A DNA stretch of 64,000 nucleotides from Mastigias papua. Lineage: Eukaryota; Cnidaria; Scyphozoa; Rhizostomeae; Mastigiidae. The first letter of the stretch is position 1, and each line of letters starts with the position of its first letter. The stretch spans positions 3,169,501 through 3,233,500 of the forward strand of contig OZ025283.1 in assembly GCA_964019165.1 (NCBI GenBank), read 5' to 3'. The translations under genes and the position numbers were made by a program. Under the pieces are notes generated by a model that was not told the origin of the DNA, did not search any database, and saw nothing but the letters and a program-made list of their open reading frames with translations. Of the stretch, positions 1 to 9,932 are shown in pieces.

Positions 1-730
1 GTGGTCGATTTGATACGACAAGATTGATAAAATTGAAGGGAGACATGGATTTTGCATTTGTCCACACTTTGCTGTTATACGGTATACACGATTTGCATAG
101 CATATAAACAATGTACGGCCTATGTGCCCCTATATGTATGGTATGTCTGTTTTAGGCAGAATAAATAAAACATCTTGCCGAGTTTTGGCAGAAATGTAGA
201 AGGGGTTTCGATTTGATAAGAAAATATCGGTAAAATGGAAAGTAGACACCAGAGCTTATTCTTGTGCATTTTGTACATTAGGCCATACTTAGGGCCTTAG
301 TGCAGTACTTGATCAGTGTGTCGGACGTGTCTCGAATGTTAAAAGTATTTCAAGCGGTCTAATTAAATTAGTTGGAGTAATCAATGTGTACTAGAAGATC
401 AGTGCCTTCTACAAGATAAAGTGTGACGAAGTCAAAGTGAATCTGAACTGTCCGTGTATCAAATATATGGTGTGAGTGACTACAGCGTACGGTAGTTTAC
501 TTTATTGTTGCGAGCTTGCTCATGTCTTACCCCCGTTATGTATCTAGGTGTTACGAGCTTATACTCAGACGATGAAGTATCAAGTAGCTATTTCCTATGA
601 AGTAGCTTCCAGATGCTCCCCTATTTGCATGGCAGCCCCTATTTGCACGCCTCTTTCTCGAGCCCCTATTTGCATGGTCTCGAGTTGAACATGATTGGAG
701 TAGATTGTGACTTCAGGGGGTGATAGTCGT
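1..730. other. Left-edge AT-rich stretch without gene
   Basis: No frame longer than about 60 codons with recognisable content was found. The only structure I see is a threefold imperfect repeat of CCCCTATTTGCA at about 616-676, with CTCGAG between or after copies. It ends where the left TIR of Harbinger H1 begins. Confidence 0.5.
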
Positions 731-912
731 AAGCCATATCTCCACTAGGCGCAAAAAAGTCGCAGCAGAAAATTTCCTGTGATCTGATTGGGCAGTTGAC
801 ATTGTCACAGCAGAAAACGTCGAAGAGCGAAAAGTAGAAAGCAGTTCTACTTTTCCCTGCTCGATATTTGGTCGCTGAAAGATAACCAATGGAAATCGTT
901 CATTTTTTGTGA

Positions 913-2136
913 AAAAACATTCAGAGCAACAGTAGCAAAAAGCATAATGGCAAAAGTGGAGAGGGTGGAGAGGAAACAGGAATTGACGGTGAAGGCTCTG
1001 AAGATTGTGATAAAGAAGCTTTTATTGACGCTATTAGAAGATTTCGGTGCTTGTGGGATACAAATGATAGAATATACAAAGACAGGAATATAAAAGCCAA
1101 TGCATGGAGACATCTGGCCTTAGTTTTCCAAAGAGACGGCAAGTCATTAGCTCCTTGCATTGGCAATGTTGAACTACACCATTTCTTGGATGAAAGCCTG
1201 GCATTTTTCTTCAACATATGCTTCTTAAGATGTTATACTGTTACGTTGGATTATCACTGTGTATTTTTATTTACTACTGCAAAGATTTTATACTACCTGC
1301 AGCTAGTGGCCTCATGCTTCCAGCACCTTTCTGTAATTTGATATTCTTTCTAGTAAAGGCCTTCTATTTTTCGATGAATCCATTCCTACCTGATATTTAA
1401 TTATTTTCGTGTTTTACGTTAAGTGTCATTCCTGCAAAAAGCACTAAAAAATCTAAAGGATAATGTAAAGAGATGCCTTGATAGAAGACGTTTTTTAACA
1501 AGATCAGGTGCTGCCCACTCTACTCTGCCTACCTGCAAATATTTTGAGCTGATGGTATTTCTGCGTGAAAGGTCAGAAAACAAGGAAACTAACAGCAATG
1601 TCAGTGAAGGTTGTCAAACACAAGTAGTGCAGAACAGTCCCATGTGCTCTGACAATCAGCAAAGCTTGATTAGCACACAAGGACCAGGCAGACAGTTGCT
1701 CTAGCAAAAGCAGGAAAATCAAGCATTCTGCCAAGATCAGGTGATCCTGCAAAGGCCTCTAACATCCAAGCCAAGGTCTGACATTGCAGTATCCCCATCT
1801 CCATCTTCAAGTAGTGGTAATGGGGAAAGATGTATTGAAACACCACCATCACTTGAAATAAACAGAGGTACAAAAAGAAAGGCACCAAGTTCATCACTTT
1901 CTATGAATTCAGATATTATGTTTCTTAAAGAAATGAAAGAAGTTGACAGCAAAATAATCAACAGGATTGAAGAAGAACACAAAGAATCTGCTGAAATATG
2001 TGGGGATACATTGTATTGCAAAAGCCTCATACCTATTCTAAAGGGATTGCCACTGAAGAAGAAAAGGCTAGCCAAAATAAAAGTAAGCTCACTTCTTTAT
2101 GACATAGAGTTTGGGAATGTAGAGGGCAATGCTTGA
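913..2136 (+). pseudogene. MADF-BESS DNA-binding partner protein of H1
   Basis: Two exons. Exon 1 (to about 1138) encodes the first half of a MADF (Myb/SANT-like) domain with FIDAIRRFRCLWD and YKDRN. Exon 2 (from 1424) has NLKDNVKRCL and PTCKYFELMVFLRE, then a Ser/Pro-rich linker and a C-terminal BESS motif (SLIPILKGLPLKKKRL...KVSSLLYDIEF, about 2027-2111). The intron 1139-1423 would be GC-AG (G|GCAAGT...TTAAG|TG), phase 1. A TAG at 1702-1704 interrupts an otherwise continuous frame. No in-frame ATG follows the upstream TGA at 910, so the start is lost or shifted. MADF-BESS proteins act as DNA-binding nuclear partners of Harbinger transposases. Confidence 0.8.
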
Positions 2137-2389
2137 GTACTACTTATTGGTATTTCCTCTGGGAAATATTTTACATGAAAACTTAGTATATTTATTTCCT
2201 TTCCATGAAATTTGACTTATTGTTTGCTCTGAAGAATTGGTATTAGTATATGTTGTTGATAGAAAAAATGTTGAAGAGTTTTCTGATTTATTAGTTCAGT
2301 TTTATTTCAAAGTGTGAAAGAAATTCAGAGAAATATCTTAATACTGCTCCATTCAGGTCACAATGCAAATAGCCATTTGTAAAATCTGA

Positions 2390-3840
2390 TCAAATGAGAT
2401 CTGTTAAAGTGATCAGAGCGCAGACTTCAGAGTGTACTGATTCATTTATATCAAAGCATGAAAGGGTTCTGTTTACCCTGTCCCATTGCCAGTCTACTGC
2501 ACCTTCATTATTGACATATTCTTTATACCTATCCCTCACCATACGTGCATCTTCTGAGTAGTTATTTGATGTATTGTTGTTGATAGGCAAGATACCGTGT
2601 ATATTCTGGTTTTCAAATCTCCACTCACCAAGTTGTAAACCATTGGGACCATCTACATCGATGTAGTTTTATGGGCAATAATTTTGATTGTTTAACTCAT
2701 TTTCAGTCATTAGAAAGTTGTGTAGTGCTACCACAGCTTTTGTTATTTCTTTCACTTTGCCCACTGATGCACTTATTGGCCTGTGAAACACACGGAATCT
2801 ACTGGCTGCAATGCCAAATATGTTCTCAATTACTCTTCGTGCTCTACTCAACCTGTAGTTGAAGATGCACTTATCAATGGACAATTTTGTAGAAGGGTAA
2901 GGCTTCATCAGATGCCTTTTCAATCCAAAAGCGTCATCTCCCTCAAAAACATAAGGAAGAATTTTGTTGCTCTTTCTACATTGAGAATCTTTAGGAATGC
3001 TTAACCTCTTATTCTCAATTGCTAATCCTAAGTAACTGTTGTTATAGACACTCCCATGACTCTGCCTGCCACTATCTCCTATATCAACAAGAATGAATTT
3101 GTATTTGGCATCACATACTCCCAATAGGACAATGCCATGAGTTCTCTTATAGTTGAAGAATGATGAACCAGAGCCTGCAGGTTGAAACATCACCACATGC
3201 TTTCCGTCACTTGCCCCAATGGCATGAGGAAAATTCCAACAGTCTTTGAAGTCCCAAGCAATTCTTTCTCACTCAGCTGCTGTACTGGGAGCTTTTAGGT
3301 AATGTGCTTCTGACAATCTGTGCCAAATGGCCCTACATGTCTCATAGATTATTCTTCCAACGGTTGTGGGACTCATTCTGTAATTTGCACCTATAGTTGT
3401 GTGTGCATCTCCAGTAGCAAGGTATCATAGTGTTATAATAAGTCGTACAATAAGTTGGTGATCTGGCGAAATGGGCTCACGCATCTTTGTTGTAGCTTTC
3501 TTACGGTCAGCACCTACATAACCAAGGAGATTTTCGTAAGATATAGTGGACATTCGAAAATATTTAAAAAACAGGTCATGGTCAAAAAGTCTCTGACCAA
3601 TGTGTAATATTCTCCCCATTGTTTCCTTTCAGCAAATATCGTTTTGATCCAGCAGCACCATTCTGCTTTTCTTCTTAGTGATAGTTGCCTCTTCCTCCAC
3701 AACAAATAGCGAAATATACACATTCTTCGAAGTAGAAGCAAAAACCTCACATTTATGGCAGCCATTTTCAAGCCAGAACATAAGCACATTATATATCGTG
3801 TGGAGGTGGTGTGCCTCTTTCCACCGCAGAAATGACAAAT
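2390..3840 (-). pseudogene. PIF/Harbinger transposase of H1 (DDE_Tnp_4 family)
   Basis: Read right to left. An N-terminal helical region (FKYFRMSTISYENLLGYV) and ISPDHQLIVRLIITL come first. DGKHV (first catalytic Asp) follows, then VDIGDSGRQSHGSVYNNS (second Asp region), GDDAFGL and NYRLSRARRVIENIFGI (Glu). The C-terminal tail runs to 2390. Lesions: a frameshift near 3580, TGA at about 3426 (before LATGDAH), TGA at about 3270 (after STAAE) and TAA at 2669. All sit inside conserved blocks. The best uninterrupted part is 2672-3260. It converges on the MADF-BESS gene. Confidence 0.88.
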
Positions 3841-3881
3841 CGCCCGCCGCGACTTTTTTCCGCCTAGTAGAGATTTGGCTT

Positions 3882-4139
3882 TATAGGACCATAACTTGTG
3901 TCTACATAGTCAAGCCACCATTTTACTTCTGCAGGGGCAGGGGAGGCTACAGACATGATGGCATGAAAAGTACCTTTAGCAGATGTCAATGCATTAATCT
4001 TGTCATTTCTACTTTTCTGTAATGTCCCCCCCCCCCCAAAAGAAACTGCTGGGGCGAAGAGACCAGGTAACCTACTGCTCAAGCGACATCTTTCACTCGA
4101 ATGTTGCCAGCTGGAGCACAAGTCAAGGATAGGCAATCT
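3882..4139. other. Spacer between H1 and the DIRS remnant
   Basis: No gene recognised. It contains a 10-C run at about 4026-4037. Confidence 0.4.
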
Positions 4140-5060
4140 TTAAAGGTTTTGTTTTCGCTTGGTCAGTAGTGACATTATCATAGATGGTAAAGGGGTAGAA
4201 TCTAATATAAAGCCTAACTATTGCATTCGTTGTTTAGGTACACATTCTGATTTATCTGGGTGTACGACAAAGCCAAGGCTGTCAAATTCTTGGAATGTAG
4301 AGAGTATAGTGTCAATACATCAAGTATACATGTCACTTTGCATATATATATATATATATATATCATCGGTATAACTAGATATTTTGTGTCTGTGAGACCT
4401 ACGAAATGCAATAGGAGGCTTCAATAGCTTTGTACCTTGCTGTGGGCAGCATGCAAGACCACTAGTGTAGACCGTATAGACATATAGCTTCCCTTACAAT
4501 TTGAAGTTTAGATATCTCTGATGACTAGGATGAACTTTCACACTGTAGTAAGTGTCTTTTGGGTCGATAGAAGCCATCCAGCAGTTAGGAGTAGTCTGCT
4601 TTATATATGTTGGATTCTCTCCATCTTAAAATGATGATAGGCAACAACTGAGTTTACTTTTTCAAATTCAAAATAAGTCGCACTCTATTGTCATTCTTCA
4701 GCTCAAGCCCCAGATGAGATTACTTGTTAATAATACCAGCTAAATGCTCTGACATAGGAGGACCTGTAAGTTTTGCCATTGATACAGCATTTTTGACCTC
4801 AGATAGAAACTGATCCTGTGAAACTGAGTCATTTTCAAGAGCATTGGTTTCCCCCTCAATTTCCTGTTCACCAAAGAGACTAACAACATCTTTAACTGAA
4901 GGATGAGTCTCTGTGGTATGCCTAGCTATTAAATGGGCAAGTGAATGGGAGGAGAATCCCTATGTATTGCAGGCACATTGTCAACTTCATCAATATGAGA
5001 TGACCATGTCTTGTTTGAAAGGGGTTCATTGACATCCCTGTTTTCTACGTCAGAATCTGG
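4140..5060 (-). pseudogene. DIRS-like retrotransposon remnant: Gag-like tail and RT
   Basis: Minus-strand translation in shifting frames gives a Gag-like stretch (AKLTGPPMSEHLAGIINK, near 4740-4790) and then typical DIRS/tyrosine-recombinase retroelement RT blocks: YHHFKMERIQ (about 4625), SIDPKDTYYSVKVHPSHQRYL (about 4500-4570), KLLKPP, YTDD (catalytic pair, about 4360) and LGFVVHPDKSECVP (about 4260). Order and spacing fit DIRS RTs, which carry HHFKM before the D-K-AYYS block. A (TA)n expansion at 4344-4363 sits directly after the YTDD codons. Several stops and frameshifts are present; no recombinase or RNase H was found. Confidence 0.6.
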
Positions 5061-5072
5061 TATAGGTGGTGT

Positions 5073-5545
5073 TCATTTATGCTTACCTTGTTCTTTTATT
5101 ACTTGAACAAGTAACTGGTTAGATTGCATAATTGAATCATTCCTGCGATTTAAAATATATTTGCTCTTTGTATTTTTCTTATTTATTTCAATATAATATG
5201 GTATATCAATATTTGAAAGCTTGTTCAGGTATCTATTTAAGTCTTCTTCACTTCCAGCCAGAAAAACTGTGTCATCAGCACAGCAGACATGATGGATTTT
5301 CAAGTTTCTGCTGATCTCAACCCCTTCCTCTTCTACTTCATTGACAACCCCATCCACATGAGTGGTAAGAAGAACTGGTGACAGTATACAACCTTGTCTA
5401 ACTCCCATTTGATTGCAATTTCTTCTGTCTTTCAGTGTATCATTTCATGTGTGCTTTGTGTCTAGCATATATGTTGAAGAGTTGACAGTTGACTACATTC
5501 AATTCTGTCAAAGGCCTTTATAAAGTCAATGACACATAGAACTGA
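5073..5545 (-). pseudogene. Non-LTR retrotransposon RT fragment
   Basis: Minus-strand RT motifs: VIDFIKAFDRIE (domain A, about 5500-5535), GVRQGCILSP (domain B) and CADDTVFLAGSEEDL (domain C, Y/F-xDD with Cys before ADD). The 5073-5408 frame is open; the upstream part is in the same gene but broken by stops. 5' and 3' parts are missing. It resembles the EN-RT (RTE/CR1-like) RTs at 13.1 kb and 61.2 kb. Confidence 0.75.
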
Positions 5546-5548
5546 ACA

Positions 5549-5640
5549 GTCTGTTGGTACTACAGAACTTCACTATAGCACGAAAAAGCAGGAACATTCT
5601 TTTAGCATACTGAAAGCTTTTTCTCGTCCAACACTTGTCA
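5549..5640. repeat. Copy 1 of a hairpin MITE-like family
   Basis: Starts GTCTGTTGGTACTACAGA and continues CTTCACTATAGCACGAAAAAG. The same block recurs at 18938-19062 (complete hairpin) and in diverged inverse form at 17985-18080. It abuts the LINE RT fragment. Confidence 0.6.
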
Positions 5641-5932
5641 GAGTATGAAACGTCGGATAGTGACTGAAAGGTGAACCAAAATATATAGCCAGATGCGGGT
5701 GCACGTGATATGACGAATAATGCATCTATTTGGCCCTATGGTTGGCCAATTAGCACCTATCCAATTAGCACCTAGTGAGCTTTTGGTTGTGTTGTGTTGT
5801 GTTGGAAGGCGGACGTGTTTTCAACCTATGTCATGAACTAAATTATTTTCTTACAGTGGAATATCGGGCAGAACACAAATGAGAACATACCTGCTATAAC
5901 CTCAGTGTTTTCGAACTATTGAGAGCTTCAAC
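5641..5932. other. Spacer with short tandem repeat
   Basis: Contains a two-copy CCAATTAGCACCTA tandem at about 5744-5774 and no gene that I can recognise. It may be 5' leader of the LINE ORF1 remnant that follows. Confidence 0.35.
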
Positions 5933-6667
5933 ATGTTACATACACCAAGTGATATGCCAAGTACAAGCAAGGAAGACAAGGTGGGCAGCATGGTCAACAG
6001 TGACTGAGACATTACCAGACTGTAAACAGATGATAGCAGAAGCCTTGGCACCAATTCGGGATGACAGAATTGCTTGAAAAAAGTGAGGAGAAAAGTGAAT
6101 CCACAGTTCGGGACATTAGAAGTGCTCATCCCTCGTGTCGTTGCATTAGAGCAAAACGTTGAGTCACTAGAAAGGTCAATGGAAGTCCTTGAGCACCTTC
6201 ACATACAAATAGACGAGAATGAGCAATACAGTAGGCATACTTGCCTTCGCATCTTGAATGGTCCTTTGCCAGAGAAAGACGGAAGGGAGAATTGTGAAAA
6301 TAAAAGTAAGCTAATTATGAATGATATGGACTGTGGCCTGAATCCAGATGACATTGACCATGCTCTGTGGTATTGGTCCAAAGAAAACTGATGCTGATGC
6401 AACTGTGAAACAGCAGATAATTGTTACATTTAAATCATTCAGGCAACGATCATTGTTTTATCGAAACAGAGTGAAGGTGAGAGATAACATCAAGGTGCGA
6501 TTGGATTTGACGAAAAGAAGATTGTCTATCCTGAATGAAGCAAAGGAGTTTGCAAAGTCAGTACCATCTATTGATTTTGTTTTCTGTGATGTCAAGTGTA
6601 GCCTTGCTGTAAAGTTAAAATCAGGAGAAGTCATGTACTTTGACTCAGTTGGTGGCTTAGAAAATAA
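5933..6667 (+). pseudogene. LINE ORF1-like protein (coiled coil plus RRM-like)
   Basis: The frame starting with ATG 5933 carries early stops, then a heptad-rich stretch (VVALEQNVESLERSMEVLEHLHIQI, about 6137-6212), followed by ENEQYSRHTCLRI and DDIDHA, the usual start of the RNA-binding fold in LINE ORF1 proteins. A one-base shift near 6365 moves the frame to KQQIIVTFKSFRQRSLFYRNR and IKVRLDLTKRRLSIL. The frame ends at 6669-6671 inside the next repeat. ORF1 proteins bind and package LINE RNA. No ORF2 follows; the foldback element starts directly after it. Confidence 0.65.
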
Positions 6668-7208
6668 CTAGCTTAGTACTGATAGCCCGCTAGAACGCGG
6701 GCTCCCCTAGCCTCAGTTGAAAAGTTGCATATTAGCCTTGGAAAGACTAATGCTGTGCCCCCATGAACGTTGCATGGTCTGGTCGCATAGGATCACAAGA
6801 AGGTGACGTCATGGGCCTCTGTGATGGAGCACGTGACTTTCGGCCTTGCATTGTGCAAATCGAAGAAAGGTGCGAGAAAAAAGTGTGCAAAAAATGGTCG
6901 GATACCTGCGCTAGGCTACGGGGCTTCTTGACTTTCTTCCTGTCCCTTTACTGCCCCGTAGCCTAGCGCAGGTATCCGACCATTTTTGCACAATTTTTTC
7001 TCGCAAGTTTCTTCGATTTGCACAATGCAAGGCCGAAAGTCACGTGCTCCATCACAGAGGCCCATGACGTCACCTTCTCGTGATCCTATGTGACCAGACC
7101 ATGCAACTTTCATGGGGGCACAGCGTTAGTCTTTCCAAGGCTAATATGCAACTTTTCAACTGGGGCTAGTGGAGCCCGCGTTCTAGCAGGCTATCAGTAC
7201 TAAGCTAG
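6668..7208. repeat. 541-bp near-perfect palindrome (foldback arms)
   Basis: Reads CTAGCTTAGTACTGATAGCC inward from both ends, with two arms of about 265 bp around a short loop near 6930-6950. Each arm holds TGACGTCA (6804-6811; 7065-7072) and CACGTG (6830-6835; 7041-7046). The same palindrome occurs at 54662-55205, a single arm at 57644-57941 and a diverged arm at 9654-9932. It is bounded by LINE ORF1 on the left and the repeat body on the right. Small open frames inside it are by-products of the palindrome. Confidence 0.92.
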
Positions 7209-9653
7209 TCTATATTATATGAATTATGCACAAAATTGCTTAAAATGCTCTCTACAATGAGGCGCTAATGAAACTACATTGCATATTGTCTCCCGCTTCA
7301 CTCAATTCTAACCTAAGGAGTCTTGTAAAATCTAGTGATATAGTGTTAGGATATCATAACAGATACAATATAGCACATGAATTGGCAGGTATGAGTGGTT
7401 CTGTTATCATGTAGGCGACCACTAATCTTGTCTACAGAGGTAAAGGATCAAGGCTGACCCATAAATGTAAGTGTTATACAACTGGAATCTGTGATAGGGC
7501 TTTGTAGTTCCAGGTGATAAAACAAAAGAGTATTGGTTAGTATTCCTATATCACACCTTGATATATATAACAGATTGCAAAGCCCATGATTGAGCAGCAT
7601 GAATCATCATATTAGATTTCAACCAAAGTTCTTGGGGGGGGGTCCATAGGTTATGGCTATACAAAACAAATAAAGCAGCTATCCAGCACTAACTTATCTG
7701 TTACAACCATGTGAAATTCAGGTTTCAAACAATAATGGTAGGTGGATAGAAGAAAGTGGCTCCATAAATCAAAATGTTGCTATCTAGCGCTAATTCATCC
7801 CTAAAAAAACTATACTATCATATGCAGAGTGATCCATGGAAGTCAGTAATTCTTTGAAATGAGTCATAATATATATACTGCATTACCAACTAAGATTTCA
7901 AATGAAGGTATTACTTCAGTGGGGGCAAGATAAATTCACCCCTTAAGAGTATATCATCATGTGCAGAATGGTCTATGGAATTCAGTAATGGAATTTATAT
8001 CAAGTGATCTGAGAAAGAAGGGCAACTGTGTCCCAACAAAAGAATATTTAGTTTAATAGAACCCCTTTACTATTACTTCACCAAAATAACTCTACCATCT
8101 ATAGTGGAAATAACCATGAGGCCTACTGTAAATAGAGCGAAAACAAAATGAAAACAGAGTTACTGAGCTGAGAATAAAGTTGGTAATATCCTAGTGTTTG
8201 CCTGTAAAATATGTATGATAAAATCAAGGAGTAAATTCGAGTTGAAAGGCAATATCTCAAACGTAAACAAAGTGGCCTAACTCTTGAGACATCCTAACAT
8301 CCATCTCATGTGCATATAATAAGAATCAAGAGCAAGCTAAAAGCTCCTAGTACATAAGCAACTATTGCATTGAATGCCTCCTGAATATCATAATGATACT
8401 TCTGCAGTGACAAAACGGTAATTTAGAACAGAATATCAAGCAAAACCGTAGGGGAACTACCATGATCTTAATGCCCCTGAAGCAAAGTTATGGAATCACC
8501 CTCAAAAGACCGCAATTAAATTCCAAAACAAAGGACAACAGGTATCTGCGATCATGAGATGAACTTGGGAATCCCCTTGCAGTTCATCATACACACTATG
8601 ACAAAAGTAAAGGGTGAAAGTAAAAACTGCACAATTAGGGTAACCAATTTCAGCAATAGCACTATACACACTTCAGTGAAAGCATTCCACATACCAATAC
8701 TTTATCGCCAAACATAACCATATCCTATGCCATTCGTACATGCGGTAAAAGCAATGAATAAATTCCAAGCTACCAAGGAATACAACAGTAAACATACAGT
8801 AATCATTTCATCACAATTTAGTAAGAAAAGTAGGATAACTTAGCGAATGAAATCAAGCGAAAAAAGCACTAAACTGAAAGCTGAACGACAAAAGTCTCCT
8901 CCAAGTCACACGGCAATATTACGGTAGTGCATATCAAAACATTCCCAAATGAAAGCAGCACTCACGCCATTCCATGTCATCAAAATATGCATGAAGAACA
9001 AACAAACTGCCATAGTCTAGCACAGAATAGAAAATCAGAGATATGTTGAATATGTTTTCGCAATGTAGCAGTAAAAGCATGGTGATTTAGGACATAGAAT
9101 CAAACAATTTGGAGAAGAACTGTCATGGCGGCAATAACTTCGAGGGAAGGTGGTTGAATCTGGTTGAAAGATATAGAAATAAATGGCTCGCAACAGCAGA
9201 ATACAGATGAAATGGACAAAGGACATACATGGAATCTGAAATCAAGCCATCTACGGAAAACAGAGTCGGTTTACCTGGAAAGACAGTGACAAAAATCTCC
9301 TCGCAATCACACACAGCACCATCGTCCTACATGAACATTCGCCAACGTGACAGCAACAGTCCTGCGCAGAGGTGTCAAGTGAGCATGGTGGAGGGTATAG
9401 GAAAGCAATGGCCATAAGTTGAGAGTGGAATATCTCGGCGAAAAGAACAGATATGGAAAAATCCCTCCTTTATGAGTAAGTAGACCCCAAGGAGAACCCC
9501 TAAACCAAGTTTGGTCACAATCCCCCAACAGGCCTAGGAGGAGAAGTGTCATTAAAATCGGGCTAAAAATGGGTCATGTGTTACAAATTCGAGCAATCTG
9601 ATTGGTTTGGCATAAATTATCATATAGGGATCTTAGTATATAGAGATTTTTTT
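7209..9653 (-). mobile_element. Body of foldback/TIR element, copy A
   Basis: About 2.4 kb of AT-rich DNA that matches 55206-57643 in inverted orientation along its length, both bodies lying between copies of the same arm. Read on the minus strand it holds promoter-like sequence, then CDCEEIFVTVFPG followed by a splice-donor-like CCAG|GTAAAC at about 9265-9320, and a second exon-like block (9110-9180) preceded by a pyrimidine-rich acceptor-like stretch. No transposase is visible, so it would be non-autonomous. In this copy the ATG of the exon-like block is followed directly by TAG. Confidence 0.75.
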
Positions 9654-9932
9654 GATAGCCCGCTAGACGCCGGCTCCCCTACCCCAATTACCCACTGGCG
9701 GCCCTGTCAAAATCAATTTGCAAATTAGCCTTGGAAAGACTAACGCAGTGCCCCATCCAGGTTGCATGGTCCGCATTGTCGATGAGCATGGATGACAAAG
9801 CTCGCATAGGATCAAGAGAAGATGACGTCATTGGAGCGTGTGACATCCGGCCTTTGCAATGGACAAATCGATTAAAATTTGAGAGAAAAAGTTGTGCAAA
9901 AATGCTCGGATACCTGCGCTAGGCTATGGGGC
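9654..9932. repeat. Diverged single arm of the foldback family
   Basis: GATAGCCCGCTAGACGCCGG through CCTGCGCTAGGCTATGGGGC follows the arm sequence of 6668-6940 with many substitutions and small insertions; TGACGTCA is retained at about 9823-9830. It closes copy A on the right, giving a TIR-body-TIR structure. Confidence 0.7.

Larger units (their letters stand above)
731..3881. mobile_element. PIF/Harbinger DNA transposon H1 (decayed)
   Basis: The element is bounded by about 45-bp imperfect terminal inverted repeats, 731-775 and 3837-3881; both read AAGCC...CTAGGCG(C/G)AAAAAAGTCGC inward. A MADF-BESS gene lies on the plus strand in the left half and a DDE_Tnp_4-type transposase on the minus strand in the right half, so the genes converge. 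This two-gene layout is the known PIF/Harbinger design. The target duplication is unclear (GTA on the left against TTA on the right, one mismatch). Both genes carry nonsense changes, so the copy is inactive. Confidence 0.85.

Noticed and set aside
6763..7113. Short frames in the foldback arms (also 54911-55111 and 57787-57990)
   Set aside because: The same frame appears on both strands because the arms are palindromic; no family match.
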